DNA from: Rhodococcus xishaensis
Lineage (GTDB): Bacteria; Actinomycetota; Actinomycetes; Mycobacteriales; Mycobacteriaceae
Assembly (NCBI RefSeq): GCF_004011825.1
Contig: NZ_RKLO01000001.1
Span: forward strand, 519,575-583,574
Reading direction: 5' to 3'
Length of the DNA stretch: 64,000 nucleotides
The stretch's first letter is position 1. Every line of letters begins with the position of its first letter. The notes under the pieces are model-generated. The model saw only the letters and a program-made list of their open reading frames with translations. It had not been told where the DNA came from and did no database searches. The position numbers and the translations under genes are program-made. Shown piece after piece: positions 9,541 to 18,324 of this stretch.

Positions 9541-10003
9541 CGTTCTCCAGACCCCGGCAGTGGCGCCGGAGGACCTGCCGGTGGGCACGGTCGTGACCAC
9601 CAGCGGCCGCCTCTCCGCAGTCCACCACGTCGGGGAGTTGCTCGATCAGCCGCCGTTCACAACGGACGACCTGGTGCGCATCGACGACGCACTCATCGAC
9701 GCGACTCGCCTGACCAAGGTGCGGTTCAACATCTACATCGGCGACCTCGGCGAAGACCCGGCTATGGGTGCCGATGCCGTGTTCCCGACCACCCCGGAGG
9801 CCGAGCGTTCGGTCCTGATCGCGGTGTCGCCGAACCAGCGGGTGATCGAGGTCCGTGGCGGTAGCGCTGTCGCCAACCGCGTCACCGACCGGGTCGCGCA
9901 GCTCGGCGTCACGGCCGCTGTCGCCTCGTTCACCGAGGGCAACCTCATCGACGGCCTCGTGTCCGCTCTTCGTGTCATGAGCGCCGCGATAGCGCCCAGG
10001 TAA
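9527..10003 (+). CDS. DUF5130 family protein (Rv2468c-like)
   Basis: A 158-residue soluble protein with an alpha/beta layout like TPM-domain proteins. The core pattern is DDLVRIDDALIDATRLTKVRFNIYIGDLG, then ERSVLIAVSPNQRVIEVRGG, ending in a helix ASFTEGNLIDGLVSALRVM. The family is conserved in Mycobacteriales and its function is not established. The GTG start lies within the end of ctaJ, which suggests cotranslation and perhaps a link to oxidase assembly or the membrane; that link is inference. A long hairpin downstream separates it from convergent pepN. Confidence 0.82.
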   Translation: MASGDVLQTPAVAPEDLPVGTVVTTSGRLSAVHHVGELLDQPPFTTDDLVRIDDALIDATRLTKVRFNIYIGDLGEDPAMGADAVFPTTPEAERSVLIAVSPNQRVIEVRGGSAVANRVTDRVAQLGVTAAVASFTEGNLIDGLVSALRVMSAAIAPR

Positions 10004-10026
10004 GCCTCGCACTCATCGCTCCACCT

Positions 10027-10087
10027 CCGGTGACCCGGCGTCTCGGCGGTTCAGCTCGGCTGACCGCACCAGACATCGGGTCACCGG
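10027..10087. terminator. Bidirectional hairpin between DUF5130 and pepN
   Basis: Outer arms CCGGTGACCCG (10027-10037) and CGGGTCACCGG (10077-10087) are perfect 11-bp complements. An inner hairpin, GCGGT-T-CAGC against GCTGACCGC, spans 10046-10067 with a TCG loop. It has no U-tract, as is common for actinobacterial terminators, and it sits between two convergent genes. Confidence 0.75.
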
Positions 10088-10125
10088 CACTTCTTCTTCA
10101 GGTGGCGAGCCTCGAGTCGCAGGGC

Positions 10126-12711
10126 TCAGGTCGCGTCGAATGCGCGGGCCTTCAGCGACCGGACCACCCCAGCCCGGCCCTCGACCACGAGACGACGCAG
10201 CGCGGGCGGGTGATCACCCGTCAGGAATTGATCGGCGGCCTCCACGGACTGTTCACTGATCGACCACGACGGGTACAGCCCGACGACGACGGTCTGCGCG
10301 ACCTCGCTCGACCGTCGCTCCCACACCGCGGGAACCTCCGCGAAATACCGTGCGACGTACGGCTCGAGCAACTGCGACTGTCCCGGCGCGACGATCCCGC
10401 CGATGATGGCGCGGGCTGTGATGTTCGGGACGGTGTCGTCGTCGAACACCGTCGTCCAAGCCTTCTCCTTGACCGCGGCCTGTGGGCGGGCGGCTGCCGC
10501 CGCCGCGGCCTGCCGGGCTCCGGCGGCAGTGGGATCGAGCATCGCCTCTGCGTCGATGAACGGAGTGTCGAGTCCGTCCGCGTCCACCTCCCCGGCAGCC
10601 GCGAGCGCATGCACCAGTCGCCAGCGCAGGTCGGTGTCGACGACCAGCCCCTTCAGGCCGAGCGTCGCGGGATCCTCGACGTCCAGCAGTTCCTGTAGGA
10701 CCTCGGTGTGCCACGCCGACAGCTGCGAACCGGCCAACGCATTGACGAACGCCAACTGGTGGTCCGAGCCCGGCTCGGCCTCGCGGGCCAACTCGAGCAG
10801 ACGGTTCGCGAACGCCGGCCAGCCGAACGCGTCGGCCCAGCCGGGATCGGCGTACGCCGACAGCGCCGTCTGTGCCTGCAGTAGCAGTCGCTGCACGACG
10901 CCGACTTCAGTCTCGGCACCGATGCCGCGCTGGACGAGGCCGACGAAGTCGCGCGCCCGCATCTCGGCCTGCCGCGTCATCTCCCATGCCGCCGACCATG
11001 CGAGCGTGCGCGGGAGCGGCTCGGCGATGTCATCGATGCGGCCGACGAGGGTGTCGAGCGAGTCGCGGTCGAGGCGCAGCGAGCAGTAGGTCAGGTCGTC
11101 GTCGTTGACGAGGATCAGCTTGCCGCGCGGGACACCCACCAGTTCGGGGACATCTGTGCTGGCGTCTTCGACGTCGAGTTCGACGCGGTGGGTGCGGACC
11201 AGCTTGCCTGTTGCCGGGTCGTCGTCGTAGATGCCGACCGCGAGACGGTGCACACGAGTCTCGCCGGCGCCAGGGTCAGCGCCCTCCTGGAGCACGGCGA
11301 AACGAGAGAAGGTTCCGTCCGGCTCGATCTGGAAGTCCGGTCGCAGAATGTTCAGGCCCGTGGTCTTGAGCCACTGCGCGCCCCAGTTCGACAGGTCGCG
11401 CCCGGACGCCTTCTCCAGCGCCCGCAATAGATCGTCGAACGTCGCGTTGGCGAACGCGTGGGCGGCGAAGTAGTCGCGCAGACCCGTCATGAACGGCTCG
11501 AGACCCACGTACGCAACGAGTTGTTTGAGCACGCTCGCACCCTTGGCGTACGTGATGCCGTCGAAGTTCACCTCGACGGCCGCCAGGTCGGGGATGTCGG
11601 CAGCGATGGGATGCGTCGACGGCAGCTGGTCCTGCCGATACGCCCAAGACTTCTCGACGTTCGCGAACGTGGTCCACGCGTTGGCGTACTCGGTGGCCTC
11701 GCTCTGGCACAGCACCGAGGCGAACGTCGCGAAGGACTCATTGAGCCACAGGTCGTCCCACCACTGCATGGTGACGAGATCGCCGAACCACATGTGCGCC
11801 ATCTCGTGCAGCACCGTCTCGGCGCGTCGCTCGTACGCCGCGCGGGTCACCTTGGACCGGAACACGTAGTCCTCGAGGAACGTGACCGCGCCCGCGTTCT
11901 CCATCGCGCCGGCGTTGAACTCAGGCACGAACAGCTGGTCGTATTTGCCGAACGCGTACGGCATTCCGAAGTTGCGATGGTAGAAGCCGAACCCCTGCTT
12001 GGTCTCGGCGAAGAGCCGTTCGGCATCCATGTGCTCGGCGAGCGAGGCTCGGCAATAGATGCCGAGAGGGATATCGCCGTGCTCGTCGGAGTAGATGTCC
12101 GACCACTGCGCGTACGGGCCGGCGATCAGCGCCACCAGGTACGTGCTCATGCGGGCAGTGGTGCGGAAGATGTGCCGGCCCGGGGTCGCCGCGGGAGCCT
12201 CGACAGGCGCGGCGTTCGAGACCACCTTCCAGTTCTCTGGCGCGGTGACCGCGATGTCGAAGGTGGCCTTGAGATCGGGCTGGTCGAAGCACGCGAACAT
12301 CCGTTTGGCGTCGGCGGTCTCGAACTGCGAGTACAGGTATACCGCACTGTCGGTGGGGTCGACGAAGCGGTGCAGCCCCTCACCTGTGTTCGTGTAGAGG
12401 CAGTCGGCATCGACGACCAGTTCGTTGGTTTCGGCCAAGCCGGCGAGCGTGACGCCGCTGGCCTCGTCGTAGGACGACACATCCACCGGTGAACCGTTGA
12501 GCACCGCGGAATGCACTGTGGCGGCGACGATGTCGATGAACGTCGAAGCCCCGGCCCGGGCGCTGAAGGCGACCGTGGTCCGTGAACGGAAGGTCTTCTC
12601 GCCCGGGCCGCCGGAACCGTCGGTCAGGTCGAGTTCGACGCGGTAGTTGTCGACCGAGACCAGCGCCGACCGCTCGGCGGCCTGTTCACGGGTCAGATTC
12701 GGTGGGGCCAC
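10126..12711 (-). CDS. pepN: Aminopeptidase N, M1 family zinc metallopeptidase
   Basis: An 861-residue M1 aminopeptidase that removes N-terminal residues from peptides in the cytoplasm. The exopeptidase motif GAMEN(AGA) and the zinc site HEMAHMWFGDLV (His302, Glu303, His306) followed by NESFA are intact, with the M1 all-beta N-terminal domain before them and a helical C-terminal domain after. The GTG start at 12711 is supported by AAGGAG about 7 nt upstream. That Shine-Dalgarno abuts the 29-bp repeat array and takes its last bases from the first repeat copy. The position matches Rv2467. With the Clp genes farther along it would finish degradation of Clp-produced peptides, which is a general role and not specific evidence. 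Confidence 0.96.
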   Translation of the reverse strand: MAPPNLTREQAAERSALVSVDNYRVELDLTDGSGGPGEKTFRSRTTVAFSARAGASTFIDIVAATVHSAVLNGSPVDVSSYDEASGVTLAGLAETNELVVDADCLYTNTGEGLHRFVDPTDSAVYLYSQFETADAKRMFACFDQPDLKATFDIAVTAPENWKVVSNAAPVEAPAATPGRHIFRTTARMSTYLVALIAGPYAQWSDIYSDEHGDIPLGIYCRASLAEHMDAERLFAETKQGFGFYHRNFGMPYAFGKYDQLFVPEFNAGAMENAGAVTFLEDYVFRSKVTRAAYERRAETVLHEMAHMWFGDLVTMQWWDDLWLNESFATFASVLCQSEATEYANAWTTFANVEKSWAYRQDQLPSTHPIAADIPDLAAVEVNFDGITYAKGASVLKQLVAYVGLEPFMTGLRDYFAAHAFANATFDDLLRALEKASGRDLSNWGAQWLKTTGLNILRPDFQIEPDGTFSRFAVLQEGADPGAGETRVHRLAVGIYDDDPATGKLVRTHRVELDVEDASTDVPELVGVPRGKLILVNDDDLTYCSLRLDRDSLDTLVGRIDDIAEPLPRTLAWSAAWEMTRQAEMRARDFVGLVQRGIGAETEVGVVQRLLLQAQTALSAYADPGWADAFGWPAFANRLLELAREAEPGSDHQLAFVNALAGSQLSAWHTEVLQELLDVEDPATLGLKGLVVDTDLRWRLVHALAAAGEVDADGLDTPFIDAEAMLDPTAAGARQAAAAAAARPQAAVKEKAWTTVFDDDTVPNITARAIIGGIVAPGQSQLLEPYVARYFAEVPAVWERRSSEVAQTVVVGLYPSWSISEQSVEAADQFLTGDHPPALRRLVVEGRAGVVRSLKARAFDAT

Positions 12712-12720
12712 GAAGATCTC

Positions 12721-12807
12721 CTTCAGGGATGGACAGTCAGCACGTCCATCTTCGGTGATGGACAGTCAGCACGGCCATCTTCAGGGATGGACAGTCAGCA
12801 CTGCCAT
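12721..12807. repeat. Three 29-bp tandem repeats, each able to form a hairpin
   Basis: Copies lie at 12721-12749, 12750-12778 and 12779-12807 with at most three differences between any two. Each contains an inverted repeat: GATGGAC/GTCCATC with a 9-nt loop in copy 1, and GATGG/CCATC cores in copies 2 and 3. Read on the minus strand, the sense of the flanking genes, each copy begins ATG GNN GTG CTG ACT, giving short frames such as MAVLTVHP-stop and MDVLTVHP-stop just ahead of the pepN Shine-Dalgarno. Confidence 0.9.
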
Positions 12808-12828
12808 CCCATCACGTAAGCCTGTCGT

Positions 12829-14070
12829 TCAGCGGACGAGGTCGGACAGCGGCACGTCGGGAGCGGCGAGTCGGGCCGGATCTACCGAGGCGGACGACGA
12901 CACGATCGCCTTGATGTCGTCGTTGACATCCCAGATATTGACGTTCATCCCAGCCAGCACGTGGTTCTCCTCGTCCAGCCAGAAGGCCAGGAACTCGCGT
13001 TCAGCGACGTCGCCGCGGGTGACCACCCTCGAGTACTCAGGTGCCCAGCCGACGTACTCCATGCCGAGGTCGTACTGGTCGGTGAAGAAGTACGGCAGAT
13101 TCGTGTACTCCGCTGGACGCCCGAGCATCGTTGCGGCCGCGATCGCAGGTTGGTTCAAGGCATTGGCCCAGTGCTCCACACGAATCCGGGTGCCCAACCG
13201 TGGATGCTGCTGCATGGCGATGTCGCCGACCGCCACGATGTCGGGGTCGGACGTGGCGAGGTGCTCGTCCACGAGTACACCGCCGTCCACCGAGAGCCCC
13301 GCGGCCTCGGCGATCTCGACGTTCGGCTCGGCGCCGACCGCCACCAGGACCTCGTCGGCGGGCAGGACCGTGCCGTCGCTGAGCCGGACGCCGTCTGCAC
13401 GTCCGGCCGAGACGGTGATCTCCTCGGCCCTCACGCCGAAGTGGAAGTCGACGTCGTGCTCACGGTGCAGATCTGCGAACACCGCGCCCATTTCCTTGCC
13501 GAGGGCGTGCAGCAGAGGCAGGTCGGACGGCTGGACGATGGATACGGCCACGTCGCGAGCCCGCGCGCCGGCCGCGATCTCGAGTCCGATCCAGCCGGCG
13601 CCGACGATCACCAGGCGTGATCCCGCGGTCAGTTCGGAGATCAGCGAGTCCGATTCGTCGATAGTTCGCAGATAGTGCACGCCCGCCGCGTCGGCGCCGG
13701 GGATCGGCGGGCGTCGCGGTCGCGACCCCGTGGCCAGGGCGAGCTTGTCGTAGTCGATCGTCGAATCGTCTGGGAGGACGACCTTCTTGTGCTCGCGATC
13801 GATCGATGTGACGGTAGTTCCCAGGCGGACGTCGATCTTGTGGTCGCGATACCAGTCCCCGCGCTGGACGGTGAAATCGGGCAAATCCTTCTTTCCGGCG
13901 ACGTGCTCCTTCGAGAGTGGCGGCCGATCGTACGGCAGGTGCTCCTCGCCGCACAGCAGCACGATCGATCCGTCGAAGTCCCTGTCTCTGAGCGCTTCTG
14001 CGATCTTGGCGCCGGCCAGGCCGCCGCCGACGATGACGAATGTGCGATGGGATGACTCGTGAAGTGTCAC
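12829..14070 (-). CDS. FAD-dependent NAD(P)H oxidoreductase, ferredoxin/rubredoxin reductase type
   Basis: I choose GTG at 14070 because GGAG sits 6 nt before it and the FAD motif follows at once; this gives 413 residues, usual for the family. An ATG at 14148 would add a disordered tail. FAD-binding FVIVGGGLAGAKIAEALR is near residue 10, and the second GxGxxG (VIVGAGWIGLEIAAGA) for NAD(P)H lies in the middle. A conserved FAD motif VAVGDIAMQ and the C-terminal reductase-like domain (WAPEYSRVVTRG) follow. Such enzymes pass electrons from NAD(P)H to ferredoxins of P450s or dioxygenases. The P450 8 kb away is a possible client, but nothing directly links them. The 29-bp repeat array separates it from pepN. 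Confidence 0.88.
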   Translation of the reverse strand: MTLHESSHRTFVIVGGGLAGAKIAEALRDRDFDGSIVLLCGEEHLPYDRPPLSKEHVAGKKDLPDFTVQRGDWYRDHKIDVRLGTTVTSIDREHKKVVLPDDSTIDYDKLALATGSRPRRPPIPGADAAGVHYLRTIDESDSLISELTAGSRLVIVGAGWIGLEIAAGARARDVAVSIVQPSDLPLLHALGKEMGAVFADLHREHDVDFHFGVRAEEITVSAGRADGVRLSDGTVLPADEVLVAVGAEPNVEIAEAAGLSVDGGVLVDEHLATSDPDIVAVGDIAMQQHPRLGTRIRVEHWANALNQPAIAAATMLGRPAEYTNLPYFFTDQYDLGMEYVGWAPEYSRVVTRGDVAEREFLAFWLDEENHVLAGMNVNIWDVNDDIKAIVSSSASVDPARLAAPDVPLSDLVR

Positions 14071-14284
14071 GGATTGCTCCGTCTCCGAGTCGCGACGGCC
14101 GTCGCTGTCGACCGCCGTAGGCGACTCTCGCTGGTGGCTGTCCTCCATCGACACTATCGGGGGCGAGGGTGTCCGGGAAGGATCCGTACGGGGTCGTGGT
14201 TGTCTTTGACGGAAAGGTGTACTCCGACGTCGTGCAGACGTCACACCACCGGACCGTCACACCACTTCGAGTAAGGAGACGCAC

Positions 14285-14932
14285 GTGAGTGATACAAGCG
14301 CCGCAAGCGGGGCTGTCAAGGACGGGGCTGCCAAGGACACTGTCGATTTCTGGTTCGATCCACTCTGCCCGTGGTGCTGGATTACTTCACGTTGGATCCT
14401 GGAGGTAACGAAGGTCCGTGACATCGACGCGAACTTCCACGTCATGAGCCTCGCCGTCCTTAACGAGGGCCGCGAGTTGCCGGACGAATACCGCGAGGCG
14501 ATGACCAAGGCGTGGGGGCCGGTACGAGTGCTCATCGCAGCCGCGCAACAGCGGGGTGACGAGATCCTGTCTCCGCTCTACACGGAGATGGGCACCCGTA
14601 TCCATAACGAGGACAACAAGGACCTGACCGACGTGATCGTCAAGTCGCTCGCGTCACTCGGGCTGCCCGCGGAGTTGGCCGCCGCCGCGGAGACCGAGGA
14701 GTTCGACGCCGAGTTGCGCCGTAGTCACCATGCCGGCATGGACAAGGTCGGCGACGATGTCGGCACCCCGACCATCCACGTCAACGGCACGGCATTCTTC
14801 GGCCCGGTCCTGTCGCGCATCCCGCGCGGCGAGGACGCCGGCAAGGTGTGGGACGGGGCAGTGACCCTCGCGTCCTACCCCTACTTCTACGAGCTCAAGC
14901 GGACCCGCACCGAAGGACCCATATTCGACTGA
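14285..14932 (+). CDS. DsbA-like mycothiol-dependent nitroreductase (Rv2466c family)
   Basis: A 215-residue thioredoxin-fold protein with the active site CPWC (Cys28-Cys31) directly after strand VDFWFDPL, a helical insert, and the cis-Pro loop GTPTIHVNG. In M. tuberculosis the orthologue Rv2466c is a mycothiol-dependent reductase that activates some nitro-prodrugs and takes part in oxidative stress defence. There is no signal peptide, so it is cytoplasmic and not a secreted DsbA. GTG at 14285 has AAGGAGA 6 nt upstream. The gene ends 6 nt before the convergent M48 protease gene ends, leaving no room for a terminator. Confidence 0.93.
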   Translation: MSDTSAASGAVKDGAAKDTVDFWFDPLCPWCWITSRWILEVTKVRDIDANFHVMSLAVLNEGRELPDEYREAMTKAWGPVRVLIAAAQQRGDEILSPLYTEMGTRIHNEDNKDLTDVIVKSLASLGLPAELAAAAETEEFDAELRRSHHAGMDKVGDDVGTPTIHVNGTAFFGPVLSRIPRGEDAGKVWDGAVTLASYPYFYELKRTRTEGPIFD

Positions 14933-14938
14933 GTCCCC

Positions 14939-15862
14939 TCAGCGGTTCGTGAACGAAAAGTTCGGGTCGCGATAGATGTAGTCCGGTCGCTGGAACAGCC
15001 TGCCGTGGCGTGTCCGGTCCCGCAGGGCCGCGGCACGCCACGTCAGGACTGGGTGACTCGACAGCAGGTTCACCAGCCAGGGGAAGAAGCCGCGTTCGTT
15101 GGTCGCGCGATCGGCCAACTCGTCGAAGCCCACGTGGCCGACGAGGTATTTGCCGGCGCCGAGTACACCCATCGCTCCGGGCGCACCGGTCGGGTTGTTG
15201 CAGTAGCCGTGATTGTCCGCGGTGTACTCCATGGACCGGGATAGCGCCGAGCCGACCACCGGCACGTATCTGGTGGCGAACATGCCGAGTTGTCGCCAGT
15301 ATCCGACGTGGCCGGCCGCGATGTGGCCCACCTCGTGCCCGATGATGAAGGCCAGGGCTTCGGGGTTGCGGGCCTGCCCGCCGATCTCGAAGAGGTCGCT
15401 GTAGACGACGACGTAGCGCCGGAACCCGTGACCGGACGCGAAGGCGTTGATCCGTCCGTTCCCCAGTACGACATACGCATCGGGTACTTCGGCCATCCCG
15501 AACCTGGCCGCCGCCTCGGTCACCATGCGGTAGCCGTCGGGGAACTGCGTCGGCGACATCTTGATGCCGTTCACCCGTTGGGTCCCGTACATCTGGCCGC
15601 GGGCCACGAAGATCAGGATCGGCGCGGCCAACACCACCATCGCCCAGTACGGCAGGTCGCCGCGCAGGAAGACCACCATCGCGACGACGTAGGTGACTGC
15701 CGTGATCACCACGACCAGCACCAGCAGCGGGATCTCCCACGGGTGCCGGGCCGGTGGCCCGTATGGAGAAAGCCCAGGGGGAGTCGGGACCGGCGAGTGC
15801 GCCCACGTGGAGGCCTGTGGCGACACGGTAGGCCCGGCGCTGTGCGGATGGTTCGGATACAT
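14939..15862 (-). CDS. Membrane-bound M48-family zinc metalloprotease
   Basis: A 307-residue protein. The first ~40 residues are Pro/Ser/His-rich and probably disordered. Two transmembrane helices follow (about 43-66 and 72-88), then the protease domain with HEVGH (His176, Glu177, His180) and a downstream MEYTADNHGY that supplies the third zinc ligand Glu. The arrangement resembles HtpX-type quality-control proteases, but the order of helices relative to the motif differs from classical HtpX, so I stop at family level. TAGATT 6 nt before the ATG suggests a leaderless mRNA. Confidence 0.9.
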   Translation of the reverse strand: MYPNHPHSAGPTVSPQASTWAHSPVPTPPGLSPYGPPARHPWEIPLLVLVVVITAVTYVVAMVVFLRGDLPYWAMVVLAAPILIFVARGQMYGTQRVNGIKMSPTQFPDGYRMVTEAAARFGMAEVPDAYVVLGNGRINAFASGHGFRRYVVVYSDLFEIGGQARNPEALAFIIGHEVGHIAAGHVGYWRQLGMFATRYVPVVGSALSRSMEYTADNHGYCNNPTGAPGAMGVLGAGKYLVGHVGFDELADRATNERGFFPWLVNLLSSHPVLTWRAAALRDRTRHGRLFQRPDYIYRDPNFSFTNR

Positions 15863-15868
15863 GACCGG

Positions 15869-15874
15869 AATCTA
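15869..15874 (-). promoter_or_regulatory. TANNNT -10 hexamer for leaderless M48 protease mRNA
   Basis: Minus-strand TAGATT ends 6 nt before the ATG at 15862. No Shine-Dalgarno can be seen. Confidence 0.5.
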
Positions 15875-16026
15875 CCGGCGCAAGCCCGCTCCCACGGGGC
15901 CGGGATGGGTTCCGATGGGCTCCGACGTATCCCGATGCCTTCCTGCGCGTCTCGGCGCCGACGAGTGCGGCGTGGTCCCGAGTCCCCAGGGGTGTGACGT
16001 CGACGTGGCCTGTCAGAATTGGGGGC

Positions 16027-16509
16027 ATGCGCGTATACCTGGGTGCCGACCACGCCGGCTTCGAACGCAAGAACCAGATCATCGAACACCTCACCGCGAA
16101 CGGCCATGAGGCCATCGACTGCGGTGCACACGTCTACGACGCCCTCGACGACTACCCGGCCTTCTGCATCGAGGCGGCCCGCCGCGTCGTAGCCGATCCT
16201 GGCAGCCTGGGCTTGGTCCTCGGCGGTAGCGGCAACGGCGAGCAGATCGCCGCGAACAAGGTGCCGGGTGCGCGATGTGCGCTGGCCTGGAGCGTAGAGA
16301 CCGCGCAACTCGCGCGTCAGCACAACAACGCGCAGCTGATCGGCATCGGCGGTCGCATGCACACCCTCGAGGAGACTCTCGCGATCGTCGACGCATTCTT
16401 GTCGACGCCGTGGTCGCAGGAGGAGCGCCACCAACGCCGCATCGACATCCTCGCGGAGTACGAGAAGACGGGCGTGGCTCCGGCAGTCCCCGGCGCTCCC
16501 GAAGCCTGA
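16027..16509 (+). CDS. rpiB: Ribose-5-phosphate isomerase B
   Basis: The ATG at 16027 gives a 160-residue protein starting MRVYLGADHAGFERK, the normal RpiB N-terminus; the upstream in-frame ATG would add 11 unrelated residues. Substrate-site residues Asp8-His9 and the loop GGSGNGEQIAANK (66-78) are present. Glu72 takes the place of the Cys used by E. coli RpiB, as in mycobacterial RpiB. It interconverts ribose 5-phosphate and ribulose 5-phosphate in the pentose phosphate pathway. The glycosylase gene starts 10 nt after its stop, so the two form a probable operon. Confidence 0.96.
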   Translation: MRVYLGADHAGFERKNQIIEHLTANGHEAIDCGAHVYDALDDYPAFCIEAARRVVADPGSLGLVLGGSGNGEQIAANKVPGARCALAWSVETAQLARQHNNAQLIGIGGRMHTLEETLAIVDAFLSTPWSQEERHQRRIDILAEYEKTGVAPAVPGAPEA

Positions 16510-16519
16510 GTAGGCCGCG

Positions 16520-17317
16520 TTGCCCGAGGGTCACACGCTGCACCGACTTGCGCGCCTGCACCAGCGTCGGTTCGCGGGATCTCCGGTGCGTGTGTCGAGC
16601 CCGCAGGGGCGATTCGCCGAGGATGCGGCCCTGATCGACGGCCGCGTCCTCGTCCGATCCGATGCCTGGGGCAAGCACCTGTGGCATCACTACGAGGGCG
16701 GGCTCGTCGTCCACGTCCATCTGGGTCTGTACGGATCCTTCACCGAGTCCGCGGTGCCGCTCGAACCCCCTGTCGGGCAGGTCCGCATGCGCATGGTCGG
16801 CGCCGAGTACGGTTCGGACCTACGCGGTCCCACCGCATGTGAGGTGCTGCATCCACCACAGGTAGCGGCGATCGAGGCGCGGCTGGGGCCCGATCCGCTT
16901 CGCAGGGACGCCGATCCCGAGCGCGTGTGGGCGCGCATCTGCAAGTCGCCGACACCGATCGGCGCCCTGCTGATGGACCAGGCCGTCATCGCCGGTGTCG
17001 GGAACGTCTACCGGGCCGAGATCCTGTTCCGGCACGGCATCAGCCCCCAGCGCCCCGGTCGCCGCGTGAGCCGTGCCGAGTTCGATGCGATGTGGGCCGA
17101 CCTCGTCGAACTCATGACGATCGGAGTGCGCCGCGGCAAGATGCACGTGGTGCGTCCCGAGGACGATCACGGCGAGCCGTCGTACGTGAAGGATCGTCCG
17201 CGTACCTACGCCTACCGAAGAGCAGGATCGGCGTGCCGCATCTGCGGCACGCCGATCGCTCACCTGGTCATGAAAGGGCGCAACCTGTTCTGGTGCCCCG
17301 CTTGTCAGGCTGACTAG
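16520..17317 (+). CDS. nei: Fpg/Nei family DNA glycosylase (endonuclease VIII-like)
   Basis: A 265-residue base-excision repair enzyme. It begins TTG then PEGHTLHRLARLHQ, so after Met removal Pro is the Schiff-base nucleophile and Glu the acid. The helix-two-turn-helix segment PIGALLMDQAVIAGVGNVYRAEILF and the C-terminal zinc finger CxxC..CxxC (CRICGTPIAHL..FWCPAC) are intact. It excises oxidised bases and nicks the abasic site. PEGHTL identifies it as Nei-like and not MutM (PELPE). The last bases CTAG (17314-17317) are shared with the stop of the convergent downstream gene. Confidence 0.93.
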   Translation: MPEGHTLHRLARLHQRRFAGSPVRVSSPQGRFAEDAALIDGRVLVRSDAWGKHLWHHYEGGLVVHVHLGLYGSFTESAVPLEPPVGQVRMRMVGAEYGSDLRGPTACEVLHPPQVAAIEARLGPDPLRRDADPERVWARICKSPTPIGALLMDQAVIAGVGNVYRAEILFRHGISPQRPGRRVSRAEFDAMWADLVELMTIGVRRGKMHVVRPEDDHGEPSYVKDRPRTYAYRRAGSACRICGTPIAHLVMKGRNLFWCPACQAD

Positions 17318-18156
17318 AAGCCGAAGTCGCCGAAGTCGCCGCCGCCGAAGTCGCCCCCGCCGAAGTCGCCCCCTCCGAAGTCGCCCCCGCCGAAGTCGCC
17401 CCCGCCGAAGTCGCCCCCGCCGAAGTCGCCGCCGTCCATCGCGGTGTAATCCTCGCCGCCGCCGAAGTCCCCACCTTCGGCGCCGTCACCGGCCATACCG
17501 TCCTCGAGGCCGGCCTCGTAGCCGTCGGCGAACTCGTTGGCGTCATAGGGAACGCCGGCCATGCCGGAGAACATGGCCGAGAACAGGAACATCGACCCGA
17601 CGCCCCAGGCGCCCGCGACGAGCGCCGGCTTCCACCACGGCTCGGAGTACCAGCCCGCCGGAACCGGGCGTCCGGCGACCCGGCCGCCGGGGTAGTAGTT
17701 GGGCGTGCGTGCCGACGGGTTCGGCGACGCCGACACCTGACGGCCCTCGAACTCGATCTCTCGGTCCTCGGTGACAGCACCGGCCGACTTCTGTCCGTCG
17801 ATGCTCGGGACCTCCGGGCCAGGATCCATGCCCATCGCGGTGCGCGCGGCACGAATGTAGTAGAGGCCTTCGAGCGCGGTCTGCTTGGCCAGACGCGCCT
17901 GCACGGGCGTCGTCGCCTGCTCGATCTGCGAACCGGCAGCGGTGTACCGCTCGGATGCGTCCGCGAGCGCCTGCTTGGAGGCGTCGTCGGTGCCGGTGAG
18001 ATTGAAGACCTGGCCACCGAGTCGCTCGATCGACTGGCGAGCATCCGCCTTGGCGTCGTCGAGTTGGTTTGCCGAGCTGGCCTTGTCCTTGTTCTGACTC
18101 TTCATGACCAGAAATACGACGGCGGCGAGAACGGCGGCGATGAGAAGGAGTTCCAC
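17314..18156 (-). CDS. Membrane protein with (GGGDF)n C-terminal tail, DUF1542-like label
   Basis: I choose GTG at 18156 because GGAAGG lies 6 nt upstream and the frame opens straight into a membrane helix (ELLLIAAVLAAVVFLVM); this gives 280 residues. The longer frame upstream runs back through tRNA-Gly and is not coding. Next comes a coiled-coil-prone helical domain (KADARQSIERLGGQVFNLTG..), a linker with PNYYPGGRVAGRPVP, a second hydrophobic segment (VAGAWGVGSMFLFSAMFSGMAG), an acidic stretch, and six GGGDF repeats ending DFGF. Similar proteins are annotated in Rhodococcus, but no function is established. A membrane-tethered scaffold with a low-complexity tail is inference. The stop overlaps the nei stop on the other strand. 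Confidence 0.8.
   Translation of the reverse strand: MELLLIAAVLAAVVFLVMKSQNKDKASSANQLDDAKADARQSIERLGGQVFNLTGTDDASKQALADASERYTAAGSQIEQATTPVQARLAKQTALEGLYYIRAARTAMGMDPGPEVPSIDGQKSAGAVTEDREIEFEGRQVSASPNPSARTPNYYPGGRVAGRPVPAGWYSEPWWKPALVAGAWGVGSMFLFSAMFSGMAGVPYDANEFADGYEAGLEDGMAGDGAEGGDFGGGEDYTAMDGGDFGGGDFGGGDFGGGDFGGGDFGGGDFGGGDFGDFGF
17317..17433 (-). repeat. 15-bp coding repeats encoding GGGDF
   Basis: On the plus strand the unit is CCGAAGTCGCCCCCG, repeated six times in tandem with two degenerate flanking copies. The wobble positions are almost identical between copies, which points to recent duplication by slippage and not to old selection on protein alone. Confidence 0.88.
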
Positions 18157-18275
18157 GGGGTGCCTTCCGAGAGCGGCAAAGCGGACATCGACCAGAATAC
18201 CGGGCCTTGATGTCCAGCGGACCTGTAGGTCTCGGCCGCATATCGGATGGCGTCGGCAGGATGCCAGGAAACGAA

Positions 18276-18317
18276 AAAACCCCGGCCACTGCGTCTGCGC
18301 AGATGATCCGGGGTTTT
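18276..18317. terminator. Strong terminator downstream of tRNA-Gly
   Basis: Arms AAAACCCCGG (18276-18285) and CCGGGGTTTT (18308-18317) pair perfectly, and both orientations end in a T run. It ends the minus-strand tRNA-Gly transcript and would also stop plus-strand transcription. Confidence 0.88.
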
Positions 18318-18324
18318 CTGTGAG

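Noticed and set aside
14071-14148. ATG 14148 as the start of the FAD oxidoreductase
   Set aside because: It lacks a Shine-Dalgarno and adds a disordered tail, whereas GTG 14070 has GGAG at ideal spacing and gives the usual family length.
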